Below, piece after piece: positions 36,658-45,296 of a stretch of 64,000 nucleotides of DNA. Position numbers and translations under genes: made by a program. The stretch comes from Bradyrhizobium genosp. L (GTDB taxonomy: Bacteria > Pseudomonadota > Alphaproteobacteria > Rhizobiales > Xanthobacteraceae): positions 6,200,001 to 6,264,000 of the forward strand of contig NZ_CP061378.1 in assembly GCF_015624485.1 (NCBI RefSeq), given 5' to 3'. Positions within the stretch are counted from its first letter, which is position 1; each line of letters begins with the position of its first letter. The notes below the pieces were generated by a model that was not told the DNA's origin, ran no database searches, and was given only the letters and a program-made list of their open reading frames with translations.

Positions 36658-36780
36658 CCGCGTGACGGCAATATCGGCCTGGCTTGGGAGACGGTGATCG
36701 GCATCGAACTCTCACCGGCGCGACCGCGACATCGATTAATCTGCCGCTTGATCCCGGTTCCTCCCCCGCTGGATGACGTA

Positions 36781-36812
36781 ACCCGAGGCCTCTTCGAGAC
36801 GAGGCCTCGGGT
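36781..36812. terminator. Strong hairpin terminator downstream of csbD-like gene
   Basis: A perfect 12-bp stem (ACCCGAGGCCTC / GAGGCCTCGGGT) encloses an 8-base loop. It lies 12 bp past the stop of the minus-strand CsbD-like gene. There is no T run on that strand, but stem stability alone is high. Confidence 0.65.
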
Positions 36813-36823
36813 GCATTCGGAGG

Positions 36824-37027
36824 TCACCACTTCTGGCGGCCATACCAGTCGTTCACTTCCTTGGTCGCCTGATCCTTGGCATAGCCATAGCGCTCTTGCA
36901 GGCGGCCTTCGAGCTGATCCTGCTTGCCGTTGATCACATCGAGGTCGTCATCCGTGAGCTTGCCCCACTGCTCCTTGACCTTGCCCTTGACCTGTTTCCA
37001 GTTGCCTTCGACACGATTCCAGTCCAT
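36824..37027 (-). CDS. CsbD-like stress protein
   Basis: A 67-residue hydrophilic protein, MDWNRVEGNWKQVKGKVKEQ, then WGKLTDDDLDVINGKQDQLE and YGYAKDQATKEVNDW: the full CsbD signature. CsbD proteins are abundant general-stress proteins of unknown mechanism. The ATG at 37027 has GGGAG 8 bases upstream. A perfect EcfG promoter (37059-37083) lies 32 bp upstream, making this the clearest general-stress gene in the window. It is divergent from the DUF892 gene. Confidence 0.95.
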   Translation of the reverse strand: MDWNRVEGNWKQVKGKVKEQWGKLTDDDLDVINGKQDQLEGRLQERYGYAKDQATKEVNDWYGRQKW

Positions 37028-37058
37028 CGCCGTTCTCCCTCGAAAGATGAGACCGACC

Positions 37059-37083
37059 AACGGAGCGGCGCAGGCTTCGTTCC
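37059..37083 (-). promoter_or_regulatory. EcfG-type promoter, perfect match
   Basis: The minus strand reads GGAAC, 16 bases, CGTT, the full alphaproteobacterial general-stress sigma consensus. Distance to the CsbD-like start is 32 bp. Confidence 0.85.
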
Positions 37084-37198
37084 CCCGGCGACTGCGTCAA
37101 GACTTCGCAACCTGCGTCGAAAGCATTCGCTTCGATAGCGCCGGGCCTTGCCTGCATACACGGGAGGCGATCGTGCGTGGCCCTCCGAGTCAGAGATA

Positions 37199-37223
37199 GG
37201 AACTTGGCTCTGCAGCAAAGGTT
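37199..37223 (+). promoter_or_regulatory. EcfG-type promoter candidate for the DUF892 operon
   Basis: GGAAC, 16 bases, GGTT: one mismatch from consensus. It is 39 bp before the DUF892 ATG and faces away from the CsbD promoter, so two stress promoters lie back to back. Confidence 0.7.
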
Positions 37224-37261
37224 GGGTTGCTCAAATCAACCCGCACGAACGGAGCGAGCCT

Positions 37262-37750
37262 ATGCCCGATAAAGACCTCAGCGCCCTCTTCCTCGACACC
37301 CTCAAGGATATCTACTACGCCGAGAAACAGATCTACAAGGCGCTGCCGAAGATGGCAAAGGCCGCCAGCTCGGACGATCTGCGCGCAGCCTTCGAGAAGC
37401 ATCATGACGAGACCGAAGGGCATATCGAACGCCTCGAGCAAATCTTCGAGCTGATGGGCAAGCCGGCGCGTGGCAAGAAGTGCGACGCCATCGAAGGCAT
37501 CATCGACGAAGGCAAGGAGATCATGCAGGAGTACGCCGACACGCCGGCGCTCGATCCAGGCCTGGTCGCTGCGGCACAGGCGGTCGAGCACTACGAGATC
37601 GCACGCTACGGCACGCTGATGGCATGGGCGACCAAGCTGAGCATGAAGGACGCCGTCAAGCTCATCGGCCAGACCCTGGCCGAAGAGAAGAAGACCGATG
37701 AAGCCCTCACCAAGCTCGCCGTCAGCACCATCAATGCCGAAGCGGCCTAA
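37262..37750 (+). CDS. DUF892 (YciE/YciF-like) ferritin-like stress protein
   Basis: A 162-residue four-helix protein. DLSALFLDTLKDIYYAEKQI supplies the first metal-ligand helix, HHDETEGHIERLEQIFELMG the second; AVEHYEIARYGTLMAWA and LAEEKKTDEALTKLA follow. Glu/His pairs at the usual places suggest a di-metal centre. Family members are induced by osmotic, oxidative or desiccation stress; the chemistry is unproven. The start at 37262 has GGAG 8 bases upstream; earlier in-frame codons are not coding-like. It is followed 10 bp later by the DUF4142 gene. A truncated copy is at 33236-33610. Confidence 0.95.
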   Translation: MPDKDLSALFLDTLKDIYYAEKQIYKALPKMAKAASSDDLRAAFEKHHDETEGHIERLEQIFELMGKPARGKKCDAIEGIIDEGKEIMQEYADTPALDPGLVAAAQAVEHYEIARYGTLMAWATKLSMKDAVKLIGQTLAEEKKTDEALTKLAVSTINAEAA

Positions 37751-37760
37751 GGAGCGAACC

Positions 37761-38297
37761 ATGAAGCGTATCATCCTGGCCACCGCAATGGCCTGCGTGC
37801 TGGCCGGCCCGACCATGGCCCAGTCGGCCGGTGAGAAGACTGGCGTCAATTCCGTCCTCGGCGTTGCGCCCAAGACGGAGGATTTCATCAAGGAAGCCGC
37901 CACGAGTGACATGCTGGAGATCGAGGCGGCAAAGATCGCCCAACAGAAGGGCAATGCGACCGAGAAAAAATTCGCCGACCAGATGATCACCGATCACACC
38001 AAGACGAGCACCGAATTGAAACAACTCGTCAGCGGCGACATGAAGTCCGCGCTGCCGACCGCACTCGACGACAGCTCCGAGAAAAAGCTTGACAAGCTCC
38101 GCAACACCAAGCCGGAGGATTTCGCCGCCGAGTACGACCCGATGCAGGTCAGCGCGCACAAGGACGCGGTCTCGCTGTTCGAGCGCTATGCGAAGGGCGG
38201 CGACGATGCGAAGCTGAAGGATTGGGCCGGCAAGACGCTTCCCGCGCTTCAGCATCATCTCTCGATGGCGCAGGACATGGACAAGAACCGGAAGTAG
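37761..38297 (+). CDS. Secreted DUF4142 protein
   Basis: A 178-residue exported protein with a signal peptide (MKRIILATAMACVLAGPTMA) and a helical DUF4142 domain: FIKEAATSDMLEIEAAKIAQ, then KFADQMITDHTKTSTELKQL and LFERYAKGGDD, with DWAGKTLPALQHHL at the end. The fold is ferritin-like but without clear metal ligands. These proteins are periplasmic and often stress-induced. It starts 10 bp after the DUF892 stop and shares its EcfG promoter, pairing a cytosolic and a periplasmic helical-bundle protein. Confidence 0.93.
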   Translation: MKRIILATAMACVLAGPTMAQSAGEKTGVNSVLGVAPKTEDFIKEAATSDMLEIEAAKIAQQKGNATEKKFADQMITDHTKTSTELKQLVSGDMKSALPTALDDSSEKKLDKLRNTKPEDFAAEYDPMQVSAHKDAVSLFERYAKGGDDAKLKDWAGKTLPALQHHLSMAQDMDKNRK

Positions 38298-38649
38298 CCG
38301 GCTTCGTCGGAGCGAAGCTGCGGATAACTTGTTGCCTCACGTTCAGCGGTGTCTTCCGGCTCTACCTGAAGGGTGATCCGCACAGCGTGTCGCCGCTCCC
38401 TCCGGCGAACGAAGCCGCAGGACACGGCGGTATTTGCCGCTGCGGGTCCCGGCTTGTGCTGCCAACGTCCCGCTGGATTCCGATCACGAATCGCGAAGTG
38501 GCCCCGGCACGCGAAGCGCCGAGGCCGTTCGCCGCCGGCTCGGGTGGACTGGGGATGGAAGAGCCGCGAGGCATCGACTCCATGCCGGCCAACAGCGCTT
38601 CGTTCCTCGAATGTGTTCATCCGGTTTTCGGGGCGACGGCAACGCCCTT
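38298..38649. other. Intergenic stretch, nothing recognised
   Basis: Only overlapping Arg/Pro/Ser-rich frames on both strands; no domain or ribosome site. No clear terminator hairpin was noted after the DUF4142 gene. Confidence 0.4.
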
Positions 38650-38674
38650 GGAACGAAGGAGCACAACTGCCATT
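38650..38674 (+). promoter_or_regulatory. EcfG-type promoter candidate (weak -10)
   Basis: GGAAC, 16 bases, CATT, placed 33 bp before the DUF3551 gene. Same spacing and -10 variant as the candidate at 35014-35038. Confidence 0.45.
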
Positions 38675-38706
38675 GACAAAGGGCAATCCTTGCAGCGGTG
38701 ACAAAC

Positions 38707-38958
38707 ATGAAAAAGATTCTCACGATCGCTCTTTTCGCACTCGCTACATCCGGCGGCCTTGCCGTTTCGAGCGGGAGCGCTTCGGCTCGCGACTATCCGT
38801 GGTGCTCGCAGGGTCGGCAGGAAGGTTATCCCGGCGACTGCAATTATCAGACACGTGCGCAGTGTATGGCCTCCGTCTCCGGCAGAGACGCCGCCTGCGG
38901 CATCAACCCGCGTTTCGCGTATGGCCAGCAGCGCCAGCGCCCTTACAATCGCTATTAA
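38707..38958 (+). CDS. Secreted DUF3551 small protein
   Basis: An 83-residue protein. A signal peptide (MKKILTIALFALATSGGLAV) is followed by the DUF3551 pattern YPWCSQGRQEGYPGDCNYQT, then QCMASVSGRDAACGINPRF, with four conserved cysteines that likely form two disulfides. This family is expanded in Bradyrhizobium and periplasmic. ATG at 38707 is preferred over GTG at 38698. Function unknown. Confidence 0.88.
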   Translation: MKKILTIALFALATSGGLAVSSGSASARDYPWCSQGRQEGYPGDCNYQTRAQCMASVSGRDAACGINPRFAYGQQRQRPYNRY

Positions 38959-39100
38959 AGCGGTAGCCGGGCCGACGCCGAGCCATAAACGTTGCCACCG
39001 TCGAGTCCGGGTTCTCCGTTGCGGCGACACGGCTTGGATCCAAACGGCGCGGCGACCGGGGCCGCTCGATCTTGAAGAATAGGCCTTAAGGCGAGTTCTC

Positions 39101-40888
39101 ATGTCCCAGACTGTCGGCGATTTCATCGTTCACCGCCTCCACGATTGGGGCGTGCGGCACATCTTCGGCTATCCCGGCGACGGCATCAACGGCGTGTTCG
39201 GCGCGCTCAATCGCGCCGACGGCCGGATCGAATTCATTCAAGCCCGGCACGAGGAGATGGCGGCGTTCATGGCTTCGGCCTACGCCAAGTTCTCCGGCCG
39301 GCTTGGCGTCTGCGTTGCGACCTCGGGCCCGGGAGCTTCCCATCTTACGACCGGTCTTTACGACGCCCTGCTCGACCATCAACCGGTGCTCGCGCTCGTC
39401 GGCCAGCAGGCGCGCAACGCGCTCGGCGGCCAATACCAGCAGGAGCTCGACCTGGTCTCGATGTTCAAGGACGTCGCGAGCGCCTACGTCGCACAGGCGT
39501 CCTCGCCTGCCCAAGTCCGGCATCTGATCGACCGCGCTGCTCGCATCGCTCTGGCGCGGCGCACGGTGACTGCCGTGATCTTGCCGAATGATCTTCAGGA
39601 GGAGACTTATCAGGATCCGCCGCGCGCCCACGGCACGCTGCGATCGGGTATCGGCTATGCGCCGCCTCGTATCCTCCCGCGCGAATCCGAGCTCGACCGC
39701 GCTTCGGACGTTCTCAACGCCGGAAAGAAGGTCGCCATGCTGGTCGGCGCCGGGGCGCTTGGTGCGACCGATGAGGTCATCGCGGTCGCCGACCGGTTGT
39801 CGGCAGGCTGTGCGAAGGCGCTGCTCGGCAAGGCCGTGTTGCCTGACGATCTTCCCTGGGTGACCGGATCGATCGGTCTGCTCGGCACCGAGCCGAGCTA
39901 TGACCTGATGATGGAATGCGACACGCTGCTGATGGTTGGCTCGGCCTTTCCTTACTCCGAATTCCTGCCGAAGGAAGGCAGCGCGCGTGGGGTCCAGATC
40001 GACATCGATGCCGGCATGCTTTCGATCCGCTTTCCGATGGAGGTCGGCCTGGTCGGCGACGCCGCCGAGACGCTGCGCGCCTTGCTACCGCGGTTGCAGC
40101 AGAAAAGCGACGACGGCTGGCGTCAATCGATAGCGGGCAATGTCGGGAGATGGTGGTCGACGCTGGAGGATCGCGCGAAGCAGCCCGCCAAGCCGGTTAA
40201 TCCGCAGCGGGTTACCTGGGAGCTGTCACCCCGGATCCCCGACCGCGCCATCATCACCAGCGACTCCGGCTCTTGCGCCAACTGGTTCGCGCGTGACCTG
40301 AAGATGCGGCCAGGCATCAGCGCCTCGCTTTCTGGCGGCCTTGCCTCGATGGGCGCGGCTGTTCCCTACGCCATCGCAGCCAAATATGCCGAGCCTGACC
40401 GCCCGGTGATCGCATTGGTCGGCGACGGCGCGATGCAGATGAACAACATGGCCGAGTTGATTACGGTCGCAAAATACTGGCGGACCTGGAAAGACCATCG
40501 CTGGATCGTCTGCGTGTTCAACAATCAGGACCTCAACCAGGTCACCTGGGAGCAACGCATCATCAACGCCGATCCGAAGTTCGAGGCATCGCAGCGCATT
40601 CCCGACGTCTCCTATGCCCACTTCGCCGAGATGATCGGTCTGCGCGGCATCTATGTCGACCGACCCGACCTCCTCGGCTCCGCCTGGGACCAGGCGCTGG
40701 CGAGCGACATCCCCGTCGTGCTAGAGGTCAAGACCGATCCCGAAGTGCCGCCGCTGCCGCCGCACATCACACTGGAGCAGGCCAAGAACTTCTCCATCGC
40801 GCTGGCCAAAGGCGACCCAAACGAGATCGGCGTGATCCGCGGCGCCGCGCGACAAGTGCTGGAAACGATTCTGCCCGGCAAGGAGTGA
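39101..40888 (+). CDS. Thiamine-diphosphate enzyme (pyruvate oxidase / acetolactate synthase-like)
   Basis: A 595-residue three-domain TPP enzyme. The N-terminal PYR domain has FGYPGDGINGVFGAL and the catalytic Glu51 in RHEEMAAFM. The middle Rossmann-like domain has KKVAMLVGAGALGATDEV. The C-terminal PP domain holds the TPP motif GDGAMQMNN near residue 441, ending in VCVFNNQDLNQV. The wording is closest to the pyruvate-oxidase (PoxB)-like proteins seen in rhizobial stress clusters; FAD use and substrate are not certain. It is the first of four closely spaced genes on this strand. Confidence 0.9.
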   Translation: MSQTVGDFIVHRLHDWGVRHIFGYPGDGINGVFGALNRADGRIEFIQARHEEMAAFMASAYAKFSGRLGVCVATSGPGASHLTTGLYDALLDHQPVLALVGQQARNALGGQYQQELDLVSMFKDVASAYVAQASSPAQVRHLIDRAARIALARRTVTAVILPNDLQEETYQDPPRAHGTLRSGIGYAPPRILPRESELDRASDVLNAGKKVAMLVGAGALGATDEVIAVADRLSAGCAKALLGKAVLPDDLPWVTGSIGLLGTEPSYDLMMECDTLLMVGSAFPYSEFLPKEGSARGVQIDIDAGMLSIRFPMEVGLVGDAAETLRALLPRLQQKSDDGWRQSIAGNVGRWWSTLEDRAKQPAKPVNPQRVTWELSPRIPDRAIITSDSGSCANWFARDLKMRPGISASLSGGLASMGAAVPYAIAAKYAEPDRPVIALVGDGAMQMNNMAELITVAKYWRTWKDHRWIVCVFNNQDLNQVTWEQRIINADPKFEASQRIPDVSYAHFAEMIGLRGIYVDRPDLLGSAWDQALASDIPVVLEVKTDPEVPPLPPHITLEQAKNFSIALAKGDPNEIGVIRGAARQVLETILPGKE

Positions 40889-40955
40889 GACGAGCGCCGT
40901 GCAGGCCCGCATAATTGCTGCTAGCCTCCGCATTGATTCACAGTCGAGAGAGCCG

Positions 40956-42203
40956 ATGGCCCGACGTACCGGCAGCGCCGACCTTCCGCTTCATGGCGGA
41001 CGCGTTCCGCAATGGCTTGCCGGACGCATGACGACGTTAGGTGTCGTCATCACGCAGGCCATCATCCATCACTACGGCCGTGACGCCTTCCTGCAACGCC
41101 TTTCGCATCCGTTCTGGTTCCAGTCGTTCGGCGCCGTGATGGGCATGGACTGGCATTCGTCCGGTATCACGACGAGCGTGATCGGTGCGCTCAAGCGCGG
41201 GCTGGCGCCACTGCAGGCTGAGCTTGGCATCCACGTCTGCGGCGGCCGGGGCAAGCACTCACGGCGCACGCCAGACGAGCTGATGGCGCTTGGCGATCGC
41301 ATCGGGTTCGACGGCGCCGCCCTGACCCGCACCAGTAAGCTGGTGGCCAAGGTCGACAGCGCGGCGGTCCAGGACGGTTTCGAGCTCTATCTTCACGGCT
41401 TCTTCGTCACTGACGATGGCAAATGGACCGTGGTCCAGCAGGGCATGAATGACAACAAGCGGCAGGCGCGGCGTTATCATTGGCATTCCGAAGGCCTCCG
41501 CAGCTTTGTCGACGAACCGCACAGCGCGATCGACGGCCCGTCGCAAGGCGAGATCGTCAATCTGACTGACCATCGCGCCGCGGGTTCGCGCCAGGCGCAG
41601 CTCGACCTGCTCGCCGCGATCGGGCCCGACGGTATCGCACGCCAATATGCCGAACTCACGCAAAAAGCCGCGGCGCAGCCCGACCTGCCGCACCTGATCA
41701 TGCCGGAACATCACGACGTTAGGGCAAGCGATGTTTTTATCCGCCGGCTGCACGGTACCTTGGCTGCGGCAGCCGACCGCGGACCGCTGGACTTTCCCGA
41801 GCTGCTGCTCACGCCCGGCGTTGGAGCCCGCACGGTGCAGTCGCTGGCAATGGTTGCCGAAGTCCTTCACGGCCAACCCTATCGTTTCCGCGACCCGGCG
41901 CGCTTCTCGCTCGCCCATGGCGGCAAGGACCGTCATCCCTTCCCGGTGCCGATCAAGGTCTATGACGAGACCATCCGCGTGCTGAAATCGGCCGTGCAGC
42001 AGGCCAAGCTCGGCCGCGACGAAGAAATCCAGGCGCTGAGGCGCCTCGACGACCAGGCTCGCAGCGTGGAACGAACGGCAAGCGGTCCGTCGTTCGATGC
42101 ATTCGTGGCAAACGAGCACGTCCGCTCGCCAGCCCTTGACGGCCGTTCGGTGTCCGGCTGGGAGGCCAATCTTGCGAGATGCAATGGCGTCACCAAGTCC
42201 TGA
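40956..42203 (+). CDS. DUF763 protein
   Basis: A 415-residue protein of the DUF763 family. It begins RTGSADLPLHGGRVPQWLAG, then WFQSFGAVMGMDWHSSGITT, GIHVCGGRGKHSRRTPDEL and a DDGKWTVVQQGMN block; MPEHHDV lies near the middle. The family occurs in archaea and scattered bacteria and its biochemistry is unknown. Conserved His/Asp/Arg residues suggest an enzyme, perhaps acting on nucleic acid. The start at 40956 is chosen because the family begins there; 19 upstream codons look non-coding. It is 67 bp after the TPP enzyme and 36 bp before DUF72. Confidence 0.9.
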   Translation: MARRTGSADLPLHGGRVPQWLAGRMTTLGVVITQAIIHHYGRDAFLQRLSHPFWFQSFGAVMGMDWHSSGITTSVIGALKRGLAPLQAELGIHVCGGRGKHSRRTPDELMALGDRIGFDGAALTRTSKLVAKVDSAAVQDGFELYLHGFFVTDDGKWTVVQQGMNDNKRQARRYHWHSEGLRSFVDEPHSAIDGPSQGEIVNLTDHRAAGSRQAQLDLLAAIGPDGIARQYAELTQKAAAQPDLPHLIMPEHHDVRASDVFIRRLHGTLAAAADRGPLDFPELLLTPGVGARTVQSLAMVAEVLHGQPYRFRDPARFSLAHGGKDRHPFPVPIKVYDETIRVLKSAVQQAKLGRDEEIQALRRLDDQARSVERTASGPSFDAFVANEHVRSPALDGRSVSGWEANLARCNGVTKS

Positions 42204-42239
42204 GGAGGGCCGCTCGATACCTGAACCTGGATCGTCGCG

Positions 42240-42992
42240 ATGGCACGCATTCTGATCGGCACATCCGGCTGGCATTATCCGTCCTGGCGCGGACCGTTCT
42301 TTCCCGACCGGCTGCCGCTGAAGCGTCAGCTCGACTACTACGCAAGCCAATTTCCGACCACGGAACTGAACGGCGTGTTCTATCGCACGCCGACCGAGCA
42401 GGCCGTCAAAGCCTGGCACGACACGACCAACGACAACTTTGTCTTTGCCTGGAAGGCGTCCAGGTTCATCACGCATTGGAAGCGCCTGTCGCAGGATTCC
42501 GCTAACAGCCTTGACCTGTTGGACCAGCGCCTCCGCCTGCTGGGTCATAAGGTCGGCCCCGTGCTGTTTCAGCTCCCGCCCAATTTCGCAGTCGATACCG
42601 ATCGGCTCGCCGCGTTCCTCAAGCTCTTGAAGCGCCGTCGGCGATATGCATTTGAATTTCGCCATGCTAGTTGGTACGAGCCGCGCATTCTGAAGCTGTT
42701 GGGGACGCGCAACATCGCGCTCTGCATCTCCGACCATCACGATGCGCCGGCGCCGTGGAAACGCACCGCCGATTTTGTCTATGTCCGCGGCCACGGTCCG
42801 GGCGGACGTTATCGTGGCCACTACAGGCAGGCCCAACTCGCGGATTGGGCGAAGCGCATCCGCGGCTGGAAGCGGCAGGGATGTGACGTCTACGTCTACT
42901 TCGACAACGACCAGAAGAGCGCGGCGCCCGTCGATGCTCGCAAGCTCTGCCAGTTGCTCGGATCTACAGTTCCGCAGCCGACTGAACGATAG
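42240..42992 (+). CDS. DUF72 (YecE-like) TIM-barrel protein
   Basis: A 250-residue DUF72 protein of normal length. It has RILIGTSGWHYPSWRGPFFP, FPTTELNGVFYRTP, FAWKASRFITHWKRL, GPVLFQLPPNF, YAFEFRHASWY, DFVYVRGHGPGGRYRGHY and the late YVYFDND. The fold is a TIM barrel with a pocket of conserved Glu, Lys, Arg and Asn. The function is unknown; links to DNA repair or nuclease contexts have been suggested from neighbourhoods. It is downstream of DUF763 in the same run. Confidence 0.95.
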   Translation: MARILIGTSGWHYPSWRGPFFPDRLPLKRQLDYYASQFPTTELNGVFYRTPTEQAVKAWHDTTNDNFVFAWKASRFITHWKRLSQDSANSLDLLDQRLRLLGHKVGPVLFQLPPNFAVDTDRLAAFLKLLKRRRRYAFEFRHASWYEPRILKLLGTRNIALCISDHHDAPAPWKRTADFVYVRGHGPGGRYRGHYRQAQLADWAKRIRGWKRQGCDVYVYFDNDQKSAAPVDARKLCQLLGSTVPQPTER

Positions 42993-43042
42993 GAACGAAC
43001 AATTTTGCCTGGCATTGGCTTCTGAACAGAGGGACCGATGCA

Positions 43043-43660
43043 ATGCCGTCTGACACGCTGAAAGCCATCGCGCTGAACTGCACGCTCAAACCGGGAAAGG
43101 ACGCCTCCTCGACCGACAAGCTGCTCGGGGAAGTGCTCTCTGCCCTTCGGCACCATGACGTCTCTGGCGAGGTGATCCGCGTCGTCAACCTCAACATCAA
43201 GCCGGGCGTGACCTCCGATGAAGGCGCCGGCGACGACTGGCCCGCGTTACGCAGCAAGATCCTTGCCGCCGATGTTCTCATCATGGGTACGCCGATTTGG
43301 CTCGGTCAGCCCTCGAGCGTCGCCAAGCGCGTCATGGAACGGATGGATGCATTCTTGGGGGAAACCGATGAACAGGGCCGCATGCCGTCCTTCGGCAAGC
43401 TTGCGATCGTCGCCGTCGTTGGCAATGAGGATGGTGCTCACCACTGCCACGCCGAGATCTTCCAGGCGTTGAACGATGTCGGCTTTACCATCCCCGCCGG
43501 CGGCGCGACCTATTGGGTGGGCGAGGCGATGGGATCGACCGATTACAAGGATCTTCCGAAACCCTACGACAACACGGTGCAGACGACCAAGATGCTTGCT
43601 GCCAATGCCGCGCATCTCGCGCGCTTGCTGAAAGCGGCAACCTATCCCGGCGTGTCGTAG
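43043..43660 (+). CDS. Flavodoxin-like NAD(P)H-dependent FMN reductase
   Basis: A 205-residue flavodoxin-fold protein. KAIALNCTLKPGKDASSTDK forms the FMN-phosphate loop, VLIMGTPIWLGQPSSVAKRV the second FMN site, and IVAVVGNEDGAHH the third strand-loop. Such proteins reduce FMN, quinones or chromate. It is the fourth gene of the run beginning with the TPP enzyme (50-bp gap). Cytoplasmic. Confidence 0.9.
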   Translation: MPSDTLKAIALNCTLKPGKDASSTDKLLGEVLSALRHHDVSGEVIRVVNLNIKPGVTSDEGAGDDWPALRSKILAADVLIMGTPIWLGQPSSVAKRVMERMDAFLGETDEQGRMPSFGKLAIVAVVGNEDGAHHCHAEIFQALNDVGFTIPAGGATYWVGEAMGSTDYKDLPKPYDNTVQTTKMLAANAAHLARLLKAATYPGVS

Positions 43661-43675
43661 ATCGCGAGTGGGGAT

Positions 43676-44145
43676 ATGCCACTTCATTCGAGCTGGACCG
43701 ACATCGCCGTTCGCCTCGCGCTGACGGTTCTCGCGGCGCGATCGTCGGCTTTGACCGCGGCGCGCGCGGCCTCGCCGCCGGCCTGAGGACGACGATCCTG
43801 GTCGGGCTTGCGGCGGCGCCGGCGATGATCCAGGCCAACCTCCCGCTCACGCTCGAAGGCAAGGTTTCCGGCTCCTTCGCGGTGATGGACCCGATGCGGC
43901 TGCCGCTCGGCATCCTGATTGGGTCGGGTTCAATTGTCGGCGGCACGATCCTCAGAAAGGGCGGTCTCGTCACCGGCGTGACGACGGCAGCGACGCTCTG
44001 GTTGATCACCGTGATCGGACTTTGCCTCGGCGGGGGGCAACTCGCCCTAGGCTGCGTCGCCACAGCCATCGGCTTCATCACGATCGCGGGCCTCAAGTGG
44101 ATCGATGTCAGGATTCCACGGGGTCACCGTGCCGCCCTCATCGCC
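43676..44145 (+). pseudogene. MgtC/SapB-type membrane protein, frameshifted
   Basis: MPLHSSWTDIAVRLALTVLA in one frame continues in another as AIVGFDRGARGLAAGLRTTI, then ILRKGGLVTGVTTAATLWL and AIGFITIAGLKWIDV. This is the hydrophobic MgtC N-terminal domain with its GFDRG motif. One base is missing at about 43738. The usual C-terminal ACT-like domain is absent, since the frame runs into unrelated sequence after about 44145. Dead or at most a truncated membrane piece. Confidence 0.8.
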
Positions 44146-44223
44146 ACGGGCGAGGTTGACCTCAGCATGATCGACGCGTTGCCGAACCTGATTGAGCCCC
44201 TGCCACGGCATCTCCGGCCCGCA

Positions 44224-44427
44224 TCAGGCCTTCGCAAACCGCTGCCTCAGATAGCAGAGGCCATCCAATGTCAGCCTGGACTCGCTCATCTCGCCGCGAG
44301 CTACCGCCGCCTCAAGAAACGTCTCAAGGTCGGGGAGCGCACGATCGAACTTGTCCGCGATGCCTGTCAGCTCGCAGGTTTCCCTGATGCGCTCGATCGG
44401 TCGTTCCAGAACGCTGATCTGAACCAT
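44224..44427 (-). CDS. Small hypothetical protein
   Basis: A 67-residue helical protein: VLERPIERIRETCELTGIAD, then DLETFLEAAVARGEMS and LTLDGLCYLRQRF. Composition is coding-like and it lies opposite a poor plus-strand extension of the MgtC relic. Family not recognised. Confidence 0.45.
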   Translation of the reverse strand: MVQISVLERPIERIRETCELTGIADKFDRALPDLETFLEAAVARGEMSESRLTLDGLCYLRQRFAKA

Positions 44428-44594
44428 GCTGGCTCAAGCGCGCGTGGAGTGGATCGTTCCTAAGTGCCTATGCGCCGCGTTGTGCCCGCCACTGCGAAGC
44501 CGGTTATTAACGTGCCCGACGCAAACTGTTCGGCGACGCCGCCAGCGTACCATCCGATGATCAGCAACAGACTGCATTCAGTCCGATCGCGGTC

Positions 44595-44942
44595 TTAGCC
44601 TTCGGGAAGAAAATTCGAGCGCGGCGGCAGGGAGCTCGGGAACGGCCGCGCCACCATCAGGGTTGCCCGCTCGTCGGTTTCCAAGGCGATTTTTTGCGCA
44701 AGCATCACATCGCCTGCCACCAGGGAACCGACAGGATAGAAGCACCAGCCCCTGACGACGCGATTCCTGGCGTCCACTTCATAGACATTGGTCGATGTGC
44801 CATAGCAAATCCGATAGCGCTTGCCCGAGTCCGAGCCGATGACGTCGAAGCGATTGTATCTTTTGAATTGCGATAGCTGCTCCGGCGACGGCCATTCGGA
44901 CATCAGCGCGATCCCGCGCGCCTCGGTCCGGCTCATAAGCAT
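44595..44942 (-). CDS. Conserved hypothetical protein
   Basis: A 115-residue protein with the pattern RYNRFDVIGSDSGKRYRICY, then GTSTNVYEVDARNRVVRGWC and LVAGDVMLAQKIALETDE. I have a sense of this as a short alphaproteobacterial family, unknown in function, probably a small beta-rich domain plus a helix. The start is uncertain (44942 or an internal ATG); no strong ribosome site. A second broken small gene lies just upstream on the same strand. Confidence 0.6.
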   Translation of the reverse strand: MLMSRTEARGIALMSEWPSPEQLSQFKRYNRFDVIGSDSGKRYRICYGTSTNVYEVDARNRVVRGWCFYPVGSLVAGDVMLAQKIALETDERATLMVARPFPSSLPPRSNFLPEG

Positions 44943-44984
44943 GCCAAGTGTCCCACATCGAAACCAGGGTTCCGTGCAGCACCC

Positions 44985-45269
44985 TCACGGCATGCCGCAA
45001 GACGGCCAGCACTCCCGCTCAGCGTGGGCGTGCCGGCATGGCGCCAACCGCCGACCAGGCGCGGGTGGAACAGGGTTTCGTTCGCCGTAGGGATCAAGGG
45101 CTCGGACAAACGTCGCCTCGCCTTTCCCGGTACGGGTCGCCGCACTGTAGCCGTCAGCGACCAATTCCCGAAAGCGCGCTTCCGCCAAGGCCAGTTGCCG
45201 AGCATCAGCGGGATCGAATTCGTGGCGGGTGTCGCCTGTGTGATCCATGACCAGGAGCATTGCCATCAC
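44985..45269 (-). pseudogene. Small conserved gene with a frameshift
   Basis: MLLVMDHTGDTRHEFDPADA and LALAEARFRELVADGYSAAT read like a small rhizobial family whose members end in ETLFxPRLVGG. Here ANETLFHPRLVGG appears only in the next frame, after LDPYG, so a single-base slip separates the ends. The product as read ends in an unrelated Pro/Cys-rich tail. Confidence 0.6.
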
Positions 45270-45296
45270 TGTCTCCTCTCGAGCCGTCGCGTGGTT

